A program made the position numbers and the translations under genes. The notes beneath the pieces were generated by a model, which did not search any database, had not been told where the DNA came from, and saw only the letters and a list, made by a program, of their open reading frames with translations. Below are positions 15,620 to 22,187 of a stretch of 27,042 nucleotides of DNA, piece by piece (position 1 is the first letter of the stretch; every line of letters begins with the position of its first letter). Location: IMG/VR virus record IMGVR_UViG_3300032893_000242, positions 1 to 27,042 of that record. One strand, given 5' to 3'. This DNA comes from a virus.

Positions 15620-16182
15620 TTTTTCAGCCCGACATGAGGCCACGCCAGTTGGTAATTGTAGTGCATGGTCGTCAGATTATGGTGCTTCCCCCAGACTTCC
15701 TCAGTGTCCGTGCAGACTGATTTCCCGTTGTTCTCAATGACGAACTGGATCGGCAAATCGTGTCCGCTCGCGTAGCGTTTTGTCTCGTGATAGATGCCGC
15801 TCATCGCAGTCATGTCCCCGACAAAGCACCAGACCTTTTCCTTGCCTCCCCTTCTCTTGATGGCCCACGCAATCCCCATGGCGATCGGAGCGATGCCCCC
15901 TACAATCGCTGAAGAAATGATCTTGTACTTCGGAAACGTAAGGGCGATGGAATGGCCGTCATGAATGGCCTTGCGAAGCTCTTCAGGAGGGACGCCCTTT
16001 AACAGACAATGCAGGTGAGTCCTCCATGCCCCGCAAACCCAGTCGTCAAGCTGGACGTTCTTGAAAATGTCCAAAAGCGTCTGCTCATTCCCTCCAGCAA
16101 GATGCACGGGAGCCTTGATCAGACCTTTCTCAAAGTCCTCCGCAATCTTGGCCTCAAAGGCGATGAGATCTTCAGGAGTCAC
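15604..16182 (-). CDS. TPP-dependent E1 alpha-like subunit, compact
   Basis: This 192-residue protein carries the PP-binding half of a thiamine-diphosphate enzyme. WRTHLHCLLKG (53-63) corresponds to the R-x-H region of E1 alpha. SSAIVGGIAPIAMGIAWAIK (90-109) is the hinge helix. The TPP/Mg motif is GDM at 122-124 with NN at 151-152 (FVIENNGKS), the usual GDG-x(about 26)-NN in a GDM form. Family E1 alpha subunits have about 320-400 residues, so both ends are reduced. It opens with GTG at 16182, overlapping the SIS stop by four bases (GTGA). No E2 or E3 gene is present, so it is not a pyruvate dehydrogenase complex. A two-carbon transfer to a sugar is the favoured inference. Confidence 0.8.
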   Translation of the reverse strand: MTPEDLIAFEAKIAEDFEKGLIKAPVHLAGGNEQTLLDIFKNVQLDDWVCGAWRTHLHCLLKGVPPEELRKAIHDGHSIALTFPKYKIISSAIVGGIAPIAMGIAWAIKRRGGKEKVWCFVGDMTAMSGIYHETKRYASGHDLPIQFVIENNGKSVCTDTEEVWGKHHNLTTMHYNYQLAWPHVGLKKWVSF

Positions 16183-16772
16183 TTCGCCTTCCCCTCAATC
16201 GCAATGAACTCATCCAAAATCGAGTGCAGGATGGCCAAATGGGAAATCTCAACCGTTCCATATTCAATTGACGGCACGTAGAAATTCACATTGCCCTTCG
16301 TTCTCAGGAAATTCCCCTCCCCAAAACCGGACAAGGTAACCACATTCATCCGCTTGGCTCGTGCAATGTCACAAGCTCTAAGGATGTTCTCGCTCATCCC
16401 GGACGATGAAATCGCAAATAGTACATCTCCTATATTCCCGTGCCGTTCGATCTGTTCGGCATAGACGTGCTCGTAACCATAGTCGTTGGCGTAGCAGCTC
16501 ATCATCGCGGTATCTCCGGGTCCAAAGGTCGGGAAGCCGCCATTTTTCTGGTAGTCGATCGCCATGTGTGAAGCGATAGCCGCAGACCCGCCATTCCCGA
16601 CAAAGAACAGCCTTGCCTTGTGCAGGCCGTGCAGCGTGATGAAGTTCATCACCGCAGCAAATCCGCCTTCCTCAACCTGGAAATCTCTGAGCGCATAACC
16701 AAGTCGAGCAAAACTATCCCGCTCGTAATTAAAGGGATGCGGAGCGCAGATGAGTTTAATGCCGTCGTTCAT
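16179..16772 (-). CDS. GmhA-like SIS domain sugar-phosphate isomerase
   Basis: This 197-residue protein is one SIS domain with the GmhA/DiaA layout. FFVGNGGSAAIASHMAID (57-74) is the phosphate-binding loop, ISSSGMSENILRA (121-133) the second SIS motif, and VTLSGFG (145-151) the third. H178 in the ISHLAILHSI helix is in the place of the catalytic His of GmhA. D73 stands where GmhA has a catalytic Glu, a conservative change. GmhA turns sedoheptulose 7-phosphate into D-glycero-D-manno-heptose 7-phosphate, the substrate for the HldE kinase, and an HldE-like gene lies just upstream. The ATG at 16772 overlaps the stop of an 11-codon mini-ORF by four bases, and GGAGG lies ten bases upstream. Confidence 0.85.
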   Translation of the reverse strand: MNDGIKLICAPHPFNYERDSFARLGYALRDFQVEEGGFAAVMNFITLHGLHKARLFFVGNGGSAAIASHMAIDYQKNGGFPTFGPGDTAMMSCYANDYGYEHVYAEQIERHGNIGDVLFAISSSGMSENILRACDIARAKRMNVVTLSGFGEGNFLRTKGNVNFYVPSIEYGTVEISHLAILHSILDEFIAIEGKAK

Positions 16773-16788
16773 GCCAGCAACGCCTCCA
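16769..16788 (-). repeat. 20-base direct repeat, copy 2
   Basis: The minus strand reads TGGAGGCGTTGCTGGCATGA, identical to the copy at 17073-17092. It contains the Shine-Dalgarno-like GGAGG, the last codons of the mini-ORF and the start codon of the SIS gene. Identity ends abruptly at both sides. Confidence 0.9.
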
Positions 16789-16804
16789 GGTCAGTCGCGG
16801 TCAT
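16769..16804 (-). CDS. 11-residue mini-ORF coupling two genes
   Basis: The frame MTATDLEALLA starts on an ATG that overlaps the stop of the winged-helix gene by four bases and ends on a TGA that overlaps the SIS gene start by four bases. Its last six codons are an exact copy of the last six codons of the HldE-like gene, apart from the first base of the first. It therefore looks like a relic of a duplication that keeps ribosomes moving to the next gene. Whether the peptide itself does anything is unknown. Confidence 0.5.
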   Translation of the reverse strand: MTATDLEALLA

Positions 16805-17076
16805 TCAATGTTGTCCGGTTCTGGCATGACCCACTTCACTTCTGGCATGGGCATTTTCAGGACATGTTCTATGAATGCCCTGCCTTTGGGGGTAATGCTA
16901 AATTTATATCCTTTTTCGACGCTACCAGTTGCGGATAGCAATCCAAGTAACTGCAATGCGCCGTAGCTATATTTAGCAATGTTTTCGTCATCCACCGAAG
17001 GAGGCGGTGCTGAGTCTGCTGCTGCGTGTCTCCACAGATAGTAATGGACCAGCATCTGAAGATCACGCCCTATCAT
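16801..17076 (-). CDS. Small winged-helix-like protein
   Basis: This 91-residue protein starts MIGRDLQMLVHYYLWRH. The core is YSYGALQLLGLLSATGSVEKGYKFSITPKGRAFIEHVL, a helix-turn-helix followed by a beta wing with the T-x-KGR turn common in winged-helix proteins and small phage proteins. The end, MPMPEVKWVMPEPDN, matches a frequent LP-x-P-x-x-x-WV-x-P tail in such phage proteins. It might bind DNA or act in a protein complex; neither is shown. The ATG at 17076 overlaps the kinase gene stop by four bases. The gene is bracketed by the two copies of a 20-base direct repeat, so it is probably a late insertion between the kinase and isomerase genes. Confidence 0.7.
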   Translation of the reverse strand: MIGRDLQMLVHYYLWRHAAADSAPPPSVDDENIAKYSYGALQLLGLLSATGSVEKGYKFSITPKGRAFIEHVLKMPMPEVKWVMPEPDNIE

Positions 17077-17092
17077 GCCAGCAACGCCTCCA
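17073..17092 (-). repeat. 20-base direct repeat, copy 1
   Basis: This copy lies at the 3' end of the HldE-like gene and includes its last codons, its stop and the ATG of the winged-helix gene. The repeat-to-repeat distance is 304 bases. It probably marks the original kinase-isomerase junction. Confidence 0.9.
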
Positions 17093-18467
17093 CCGTCTTG
17101 ATAATTTCTTCCCTCGTTACGTGCCTCTGATGCCCGAGAATAGACACCATGATCGCCCCCACCACATTCCCGACAAACGCCGCCACAGAAAGCGGCAACC
17201 CACACGCTACAAGAGGAGCCGTCACGGCAAACACCGCATCCCCCGCGCCGATCGTATCAATCCCCCCGTCAACCATCGCGGGGTTATGGCTGTGAATGCC
17301 TTCCGAATAGCTGTACGACCCGTGCCTTCCATGCGTGATCAGAATGTTATCGCACTTGGTATAGCCAGACAGGGATTCGGCAACCAGCCTGATGTTTTCC
17401 TTCTGCTGACAGGTCGCCAACCTAGCTTCCGGCTCATCCACGCAAACATACTTGGCGTTCTGATACTTCGTGACACGGTTGAACCCATAATTGCCTGCAT
17501 TGGCCTGGCAATTCACTGCAAGAAATGGAGCATCGACCAAAATCCCTGTTTCGATACTCCCCATCAATCCATGCCCAAAGTCGTTCACTACCACAACGTC
17601 GAAATCCACCATGGCATCCATCAGGCGATCGCGGAACACGTACCTGTCCTGGTGAAGCAGATCGATTTCCTTGGAGGAATAGACGTCGAACAGCTTTCGC
17701 TTGAAATCCTGGTCGACATATCGAGTCTTAGTGATCGAGCATGATCTCGGGTGCGTGAGGACTTCATAGTTCTTCCATTCGCCATGTTTTGAAGTGGCGA
17801 GAACTCCTCCCTCAAACTCTTCCCTGCCAGTCTGTACCGAGGCCAGCATCATTTCCTTTGATGACTTCCCAAGCCCATGCACATACTTGTAGACGTCGAT
17901 AATTGTCTCCCCAACGAACAGGATCTTCTTTGAATCGGCCTCATCAAAAGCCCTTAGAATGTCTGTCTTGGCTCCGTCCTTCTTCAGTTCATCAAGATAA
18001 CGACAGGTCTCCTCGCTGAACTTCTGGCCCTTCAAGAGGGATGATGACGACCATTTCTGCGACGTCGTAAACCTTAGTTCACCCCCTACCTGAGTGATAG
18101 CGTCGATCTCGTCCTGAAAACCAGGAACGTCCACGCTCGAGGCATAATCGATGCCCTTGACGTAGTATTTTGGCTTGAGTTTCCTGATCAGATTTGCGCA
18201 GGTCTTGTCATCATTGATGATTACTTCATCGACGAAATGTAATGCCCTCAAGGCTTCTGCGCGTTGTTCGGCCGTAAAATGTGGCCTACCCATTCCCTTG
18301 CTGATATGGCGGTCTGTCGTGACTGACACCACCAGATAATTGCCGAACTGCTTGGCTTCTTTCAGGTGCCTGATATGGCCAAGATGCAATAGATCGAAAC
18401 AGCCATGACAAAGAACAACCTCTCCTGGCCTCCAGTCTGCATCAACGGCCCGCGCTTTCACCTTCAT
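17073..18467 (-). CDS. Nucleotidyltransferase-PfkB kinase fusion, HldE-like with swapped order
   Basis: The 464-residue protein has an N-terminal cytidylyltransferase-fold domain: CHGCFDLLHLGH (20-31) with the H28-x-G-H31 nucleotide site, a YVKGIDYA strand, and a SSSS-LL loop near 140. The C-terminal domain is a PfkB/ribokinase-type kinase: FEGGVLATSKH, VVVVNDFGHGLM, YVCVDEPEARLA and DTIGAGDAVFA with the catalytic GAGD at 407-410. In E. coli HldE the kinase comes first and the nucleotidyltransferase second, so the order is reversed here. By analogy it would phosphorylate a heptose 7-phosphate at C1 and later attach a nucleotide. The start at 18467 is chosen for its ATGA overlap with the previous gene; an ATG at 18482 is possible. 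The stop is coupled to the winged-helix gene. Confidence 0.85.
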   Translation of the reverse strand: MKVKARAVDADWRPGEVVLCHGCFDLLHLGHIRHLKEAKQFGNYLVVSVTTDRHISKGMGRPHFTAEQRAEALRALHFVDEVIINDDKTCANLIRKLKPKYYVKGIDYASSVDVPGFQDEIDAITQVGGELRFTTSQKWSSSSLLKGQKFSEETCRYLDELKKDGAKTDILRAFDEADSKKILFVGETIIDVYKYVHGLGKSSKEMMLASVQTGREEFEGGVLATSKHGEWKNYEVLTHPRSCSITKTRYVDQDFKRKLFDVYSSKEIDLLHQDRYVFRDRLMDAMVDFDVVVVNDFGHGLMGSIETGILVDAPFLAVNCQANAGNYGFNRVTKYQNAKYVCVDEPEARLATCQQKENIRLVAESLSGYTKCDNILITHGRHGSYSYSEGIHSHNPAMVDGGIDTIGAGDAVFAVTAPLVACGLPLSVAAFVGNVVGAIMVSILGHQRHVTREEIIKTVEALLA

Positions 18468-18685
18468 AGCCCCATCAAGCATTCGTCGCCGTATTTTCTG
18501 ACATATATTCCAATGACGTTTGCCACAGCTTTTGTAACTTCAGGCAATTCTACTGGGCATTCACGAGAAACATGGCCGCAAGTTTTGCATTGCCCGACAA
18601 TGCGACCTTCATAAAGCTTTGCGCAAAGAGCTTGCGTTGCATCATAAAGCATCATCGTCTGTTCTGCGGTTAAATTACCTGTCAT
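18464..18685 (-). CDS. Small Cys-containing protein
   Basis: This 73-residue protein has a helical N-terminus (LTAEQTMMLYDATQALCAKLYEG), then QCKTCGHVSRECP with C-x2-C and a third Cys seven residues on, which may form a small metal site with a nearby His. The end (ELPEVTKAVANVIGIYVRK) is helical. I do not recognise a family. It is coupled by ATGA overlaps to the GT2 gene upstream and the HldE-like gene downstream, so it is a true member of the island. It might be an accessory or regulatory protein of the sugar pathway. Confidence 0.65.
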   Translation of the reverse strand: MTGNLTAEQTMMLYDATQALCAKLYEGRIVGQCKTCGHVSRECPVELPEVTKAVANVIGIYVRKYGDECLMGL

Positions 18686-19596
18686 ATGCTCACCCTCAAA
18701 GCCTTGGCGAACATTTCCTTTTCTTGATCGGGCATGCCGTAATCGTTCAAGAACTTCGGCACCATCGCAATCGCTCTCTGTTTGACGCGGTTGTATCTCT
18801 CGTCAAACGGAAGATTGCCCGCCCACTTCGACAGTTCAGCTGACTGAGCCCGAACAGTCTGGTTGATCAAACGCGAACGAACCTCAGTCAAAGGATGATG
18901 CGTCTTCAGAATGCTCTTCAACCAGTCAGGACAAACGAACTGTTCGTTATCGATGATGTCGTGCGCCTGCTTCCTTCGATACAAATACGCACAATCATAG
19001 AACGTCGCCCACCAGCCGGGCTCTCTCATCTCCTGCGTAACACCCGGCCTCGACTGATCGGTTTTGACAGCCGCGAACGAAACCCGCCCAATGATTTTGG
19101 CTAGATCATCCGTCCAGTGATCCACAAACCAGTAAGGAAATAGAGGTGGGAAGATCACCCCGCCCATCAATTCGACTAGTTTTGCCGTCGGCGCGACAGC
19201 TCCCGTAAAAGACAGATTAGCAAGATGACCATAAACCATCCCGATCTGATCAGGGAAACGAGAAGCCGCATCAAGAATGAGGCTGTCATATCCTGGAGTG
19301 ATGTAAGGATCGTCATCGGCAGCAACCAGATAGACGTCCGCTTGTGTCGTAACCGCCCTGTTCCACTTATCGGCAATCGTGTCTTCGCGCGGCTTGACGT
19401 TCGGAATAACCCTGCTGTCTTTAACGCAGTCAAGGCCAGACAATAACTGCAACGATCTCTGCAGCGACGGATCATCCTCGTCAAGCTGGACATACATGAC
19501 CGTTTCAGGATGCGTCCAGTTCGCATATGACTTGATAATCGTGTCAGTCAGACGCTCTGGTCTGTTTCGTGTAGCCAAGGTGATACAGAGGCGCAT
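18682..19596 (-). CDS. Family 2-like glycosyltransferase
   Basis: This 304-residue protein starts MRLCITLATRNRPERLTDTI, the usual GT2 N-terminal strand and helix. VMYVQLDEDDPS (33-44) is the nucleotide region. DVYLVAADDDPYITPGYDSLI (87-107) has the DxD metal site in D94-D96. A central FPYWFVDHWTDDLAK and a Trp-rich WWATFYDCAYLYRRK follow as probable acceptor-binding parts. No membrane segment is present, so it should be cytosolic. It would use a nucleotide sugar, possibly that made by the following genes. The ATG at 19596 has GGGAAAGAG just upstream; the stop overlaps the next gene by four bases. Host LPS, capsid protein and phage DNA are all possible acceptors. Confidence 0.8.
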   Translation of the reverse strand: MRLCITLATRNRPERLTDTIIKSYANWTHPETVMYVQLDEDDPSLQRSLQLLSGLDCVKDSRVIPNVKPREDTIADKWNRAVTTQADVYLVAADDDPYITPGYDSLILDAASRFPDQIGMVYGHLANLSFTGAVAPTAKLVELMGGVIFPPLFPYWFVDHWTDDLAKIIGRVSFAAVKTDQSRPGVTQEMREPGWWATFYDCAYLYRRKQAHDIIDNEQFVCPDWLKSILKTHHPLTEVRSRLINQTVRAQSAELSKWAGNLPFDERYNRVKQRAIAMVPKFLNDYGMPDQEKEMFAKALRVSI

Positions 19597-19624
19597 GCTC
19601 TTTCCCTATCGCGGCGTGCGAGGG

Positions 19625-19831
19625 TTAACGTTTTGGTCGTTCCAAGATTGGACCGTTGTCCCAACCACCATTCATCCAAGCGCAGATCTGATCTTTTCCA
19701 TCTTCTCGTTCAAGAATGAAAATGTCGCCAATCCACGGCATCTTCTCTGGAAGAACTGGCCCGTGTGGTAACTTGCTCTTTGCAAGCATCGACCAAAGAT
19801 AAGCAGACCACGCGTCCATAAGCTGACCCAT
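19625..19831 (-). CDS. 68-residue protein of unknown function
   Basis: The protein reads MGQLMDAWSAYLWSMLAKSK and then a Pro/Trp/Gly-rich part with MPWIGDIFILEREDGKDQICAWMNGGWDNGP. It has no strong hydrophobic membrane segment, although the first 17 residues are amphipathic. The ATG at 19831 lies three bases after the upstream stop and lacks a clear Shine-Dalgarno; a second in-frame ATG at 19819 is possible. It sits between the head genes and the sugar island. I do not recognise a family. Confidence 0.5.
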   Translation of the reverse strand: MGQLMDAWSAYLWSMLAKSKLPHGPVLPEKMPWIGDIFILEREDGKDQICAWMNGGWDNGPILERPKR

Positions 19832-19833
19832 TT

Positions 19834-20547
19834 TTATTCGTCCAGCTTGTAGTTGCCGGCCTGCTGATTGATGTTCAGGACATCAAGACTTTTGTCGATT
19901 TGCATCCTGACGCCCCCACCAGTTCCCTTGTACCGTCCGTCCATTTCAAAGCCTGGACCCAGGCTCTTCTTCACGCTGCCAAGCTTCAGAGCTTCATTGC
20001 GATCGTTGATCAACTGCTGCGCGTTGCGAATATCTTCAGCGCGCGCCTCATCAGTCAGAACCTTCGGTCTTTCCATCAGGATCTGCTGTCCGCGTACGAT
20101 GTTGCCCTTAGTGCCAGCAGGAACCAGGGTGCCGGCATAGCGCTCGGCCGGGACTGGTCTCCAGCCGTTCTGATGCATCATGTGATTCTGATCGAGCAAA
20201 ATGTCCGAGTTGCCTGCAACAGACATCGGATTCCATTGATAGGTCCAGCCTTTCGGAATCATATCCTTCGGGATTTCAAAGATGTCGCCAACCTGGGAAC
20301 GAGTGCGCGACAGAACCTCTCCGTTGCGACCCGTAACTTCCATACGACCATCAGATTTTGACCGCGCGCCCCGACGAACTTCCGTTCGTGCCGCCGCCTT
20401 TTCTTCAAAGATCGGCGGTTTCTTGACCTTGCGTTTAACTGGGGCTTCTGCCTTCCGCGCTGCCCTGTTCGCTGCAGCAACCGCTCGAGCCTTGGCCATT
20501 CTCTCGGCCGGCGTCATCTTCGGAGCCTTCGTGATTTCGTCGTCCAT
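19834..20547 (-). CDS. Conserved head-module protein with basic N-terminus
   Basis: The protein has 237 residues. The first 60 are Ala/Lys/Arg-rich (TPAERMAKARAVAAANRAARK, PVKRKVKKPP) and may be disordered or bind nucleic acid or scaffold. The rest holds IPKDMIPKGWTYQWNPMSVAG, NGWRPVPAERYAGTLVPAG and ILMERPKVLTDEARAED, elements I recall from a widespread phage protein encoded close to capsid genes. The last part (SLDVLNINQQAGNYKLDE) is likely structured. It is not a recognised capsid fold and lacks the length for one. A minor head or decoration role is inferred from its position directly after the scaffold-like gene. The ATG at 20547 has GGAG nine bases upstream. Confidence 0.65.
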   Translation of the reverse strand: MDDEITKAPKMTPAERMAKARAVAAANRAARKAEAPVKRKVKKPPIFEEKAAARTEVRRGARSKSDGRMEVTGRNGEVLSRTRSQVGDIFEIPKDMIPKGWTYQWNPMSVAGNSDILLDQNHMMHQNGWRPVPAERYAGTLVPAGTKGNIVRGQQILMERPKVLTDEARAEDIRNAQQLINDRNEALKLGSVKKSLGPGFEMDGRYKGTGGGVRMQIDKSLDVLNINQQAGNYKLDE

Positions 20548-20550
20548 GAC

Positions 20551-21522
20551 TTAGCTCTCCGTAAATGATCGGTCGTACTGACCACTTTTCATAAGCGCCA
20601 ATTTTCGGCGGGCGTATTCCTGCAGCCCGACCGGATCACCTTTTTTAAATTTCCCTTTTGGATCCGAAAAATTCCAGACCACCGTCCCGTCTACCGCGGC
20701 CTGCGCTTCTCTTGCCGTCAGGGTCACCGCCGCTCCTCCCGTCGCACCATTCGATGATACAGAAGCCCCAGGCGCCACAGGAGGGGCGGCAGATTTTGGT
20801 TTGGGTTCAGTCTTCGCTTCGGTCTTCGTCTCAGTCTTTTCTTCTTTCTTAGTCAGACCAAGATATTCCTCAACGCGCGCGAAATATTCCGGCGTATCAG
20901 GAATAAGATCCTCTGCCTGCGCAATAGCATCGGCCGCAGTGAGTTTCTTCAATCCTCTCTCAGACCTCACAAACTCAGGATGCGCCCTGATCCACGCCGC
21001 CGTCTGTGGCGTCCTGCCAGTAGCAAACGCCTCCACGGGATCCGTAGGGACTTGCTGTTTCGGAGGAGCCTTGATACGCGCTTCAATATCCGACTTGGCT
21101 TCATCAAGCCTGACCAGAGACGCCTTGGCCTCCGCAAGCCTCTCCTGCGCTTCAATCTCGGCTTCTACATCGCCTGCAGCTTTCGCGGCCCGAATAGCAG
21201 CCTTGGCCGATTCAACTTCCTGCTTCGAGGAGCCAATCGCAGTTGTGATCGTATCGAGATGGCTCGAGGTTTCCCGCTTGCGAGCGCTTTCCGCGTCCTG
21301 ACGGTGCTTTGCAGCCTCTATCTCAGCCTGCCGTCGCCGCTCTTCTTCCTCTTGAACGCGCTTTTCCTGGAGCTGCGCACGTTCTTCCAAAGCTTTGTAT
21401 TGAGCCTTCAGGTCTTCAAGGACATCATCCTTGACCTCGACCTTCTCTTCCTTGACCGCCTGCTCAATATTTGCCTGCTCGTCAGGAACGACGGTTACGG
21501 CAATCTCTTCCTCGTCAGCCAT
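20551..21522 (-). CDS. Scaffold-like acidic coiled-coil protein
   Basis: This 323-residue protein is strongly charged. Residues about 25-150 are a long heptad-like coiled coil (LEDLKAQYKALEERAQLQEKRVQEEEERRR and onward), followed by a helical middle with FATGRTPQTAAWIRAHPEFV and IPDTPEYFARVEEYLGL. A Lys/Glu/Thr- and Pro-rich linker leads to a C-terminus, EYARRKLALMKSGQYDRSF, with a basic helix such as scaffolds use to touch the coat protein. Composition, size and place between portal and head genes fit a scaffolding protein. No major capsid gene follows it in this window, which is unusual. The ATG at 21522 has GAGGG four bases upstream. Confidence 0.7.
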   Translation of the reverse strand: MADEEEIAVTVVPDEQANIEQAVKEEKVEVKDDVLEDLKAQYKALEERAQLQEKRVQEEEERRRQAEIEAAKHRQDAESARKRETSSHLDTITTAIGSSKQEVESAKAAIRAAKAAGDVEAEIEAQERLAEAKASLVRLDEAKSDIEARIKAPPKQQVPTDPVEAFATGRTPQTAAWIRAHPEFVRSERGLKKLTAADAIAQAEDLIPDTPEYFARVEEYLGLTKKEEKTETKTEAKTEPKPKSAAPPVAPGASVSSNGATGGAAVTLTAREAQAAVDGTVVWNFSDPKGKFKKGDPVGLQEYARRKLALMKSGQYDRSFTES

Positions 21523-21529
21523 TCATCCC

Positions 21530-21952
21530 TCAATAAATCAATGACGGGTCAGACACGCGACCGCGAATGAACACGTCTTCAATGAGACGGCAGGACAGCC
21601 CATCATTGGTCTTGCGGCGGTCGCGGATGAACATCTCAAAGCCATCGGAAGGTCGGTAAACAACCCAGTCACCAGGCTTGACTGAAACCCCCCCAAACTT
21701 GGCAACAGTGTCGTCTTCAAATGCCGTTGGTCCTACCTTGAGAACCAACCCGACCTTGCCCTGAAATCGGTTTTCGTCCAGCATCTTATCAGGCACGATG
21801 ATGCTGCCGATCTTCTCAGTGCCTGAGTAAGTCGCGACCAGAACCAGATTATGAAAGACCTCGTAGTCGCTGAGATCCCCGGCCGCATCAAGTAGAGCCT
21901 GCGCGGGATTGTGGCTCGCCTGCTGGGCAAGCTCACGAAGATTAGTTCTCAT
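21530..21952 (-). CDS. GroES-like co-chaperonin
   Basis: The 140-residue protein has the GroES beta-barrel pattern: VFHNLVLVATY at the first strand, then KIGSIIVPDKMLDENRFQG as the mobile loop equivalent with the hydrophobic IIVP, GKVGLVLKVGP, and VKPGDWVVYRPSDGFEM near the end. GroES has the same order (R-x-L-V/x-GG-I-x-x-P...G-x-V-x-x-V-G...V-x-x-GD-x-V-x-Y). An N-terminal helix of about 25 residues (LRELAQQASHNPAQALLDAAG) and a C-terminal IRDRRKTNDG segment are extra. It should help the host GroEL fold a phage protein, most often the major capsid protein. No GroEL is encoded here. The ATG at 21952 has a strong GAGGGG upstream. It lies between head genes. Confidence 0.75.
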   Translation of the reverse strand: MRTNLRELAQQASHNPAQALLDAAGDLSDYEVFHNLVLVATYSGTEKIGSIIVPDKMLDENRFQGKVGLVLKVGPTAFEDDTVAKFGGVSVKPGDWVVYRPSDGFEMFIRDRRKTNDGLSCRLIEDVFIRGRVSDPSLIY

Positions 21953-21962
21953 CTAGTCCCCT

Positions 21963-22187
21963 CTAGTTCTTTTGGGCCTTCTCGATCTCGCTACAGATGT
22001 GCAGCGCTTCATCGATGCCCTCTAGAACCCCAATGCTGCGTTGATACTGTGCCCAGTCCGTAACTGCTCCGCTCAGAATGTGCTCACAACGAGCGTTGCG
22101 AACACTTTCCAGTTGTTTGCGTATCGTCCGAATATCGTGGACATGATCAAGAGCAAATACGCGAAATCCTTCGCTCACGCTTCCCAT
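21963..22187 (-). CDS. Small conserved head-module protein
   Basis: This 74-residue protein contains ALDHVHDIRTIRKQLESVRNARCEHILSG and DWAQYQRSIGVLEGIDEALHICSE, a helix-rich pattern common in small phage proteins encoded near the portal. The function is unknown. The ATG at 22187 overlaps the preceding gene by 13 bases, while an in-frame GTG at 22178 gives a 4-base overlap (GTGA) and better spacing from GAGG, so the true protein may be three residues shorter. Its sequence looks like a helical hairpin that would bind a larger head protein. Confidence 0.65.
   Translation of the reverse strand: MGSVSEGFRVFALDHVHDIRTIRKQLESVRNARCEHILSGAVTDWAQYQRSIGVLEGIDEALHICSEIEKAQKN

Noticed and set aside
15074-16182. 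Pyruvate or branched-chain dehydrogenase complex
   Set aside because: Only reduced E1 halves are present. There is no lipoyl E2 or E3 gene, and both proteins are far too short, so a classical dehydrogenase complex is not supported.
16179-18467. Complete ADP-heptose pathway
   Set aside because: No HldD epimerase and no GmhB phosphatase are seen, and the kinase-nucleotidyltransferase is rearranged, so a full self-sufficient pathway cannot be claimed.
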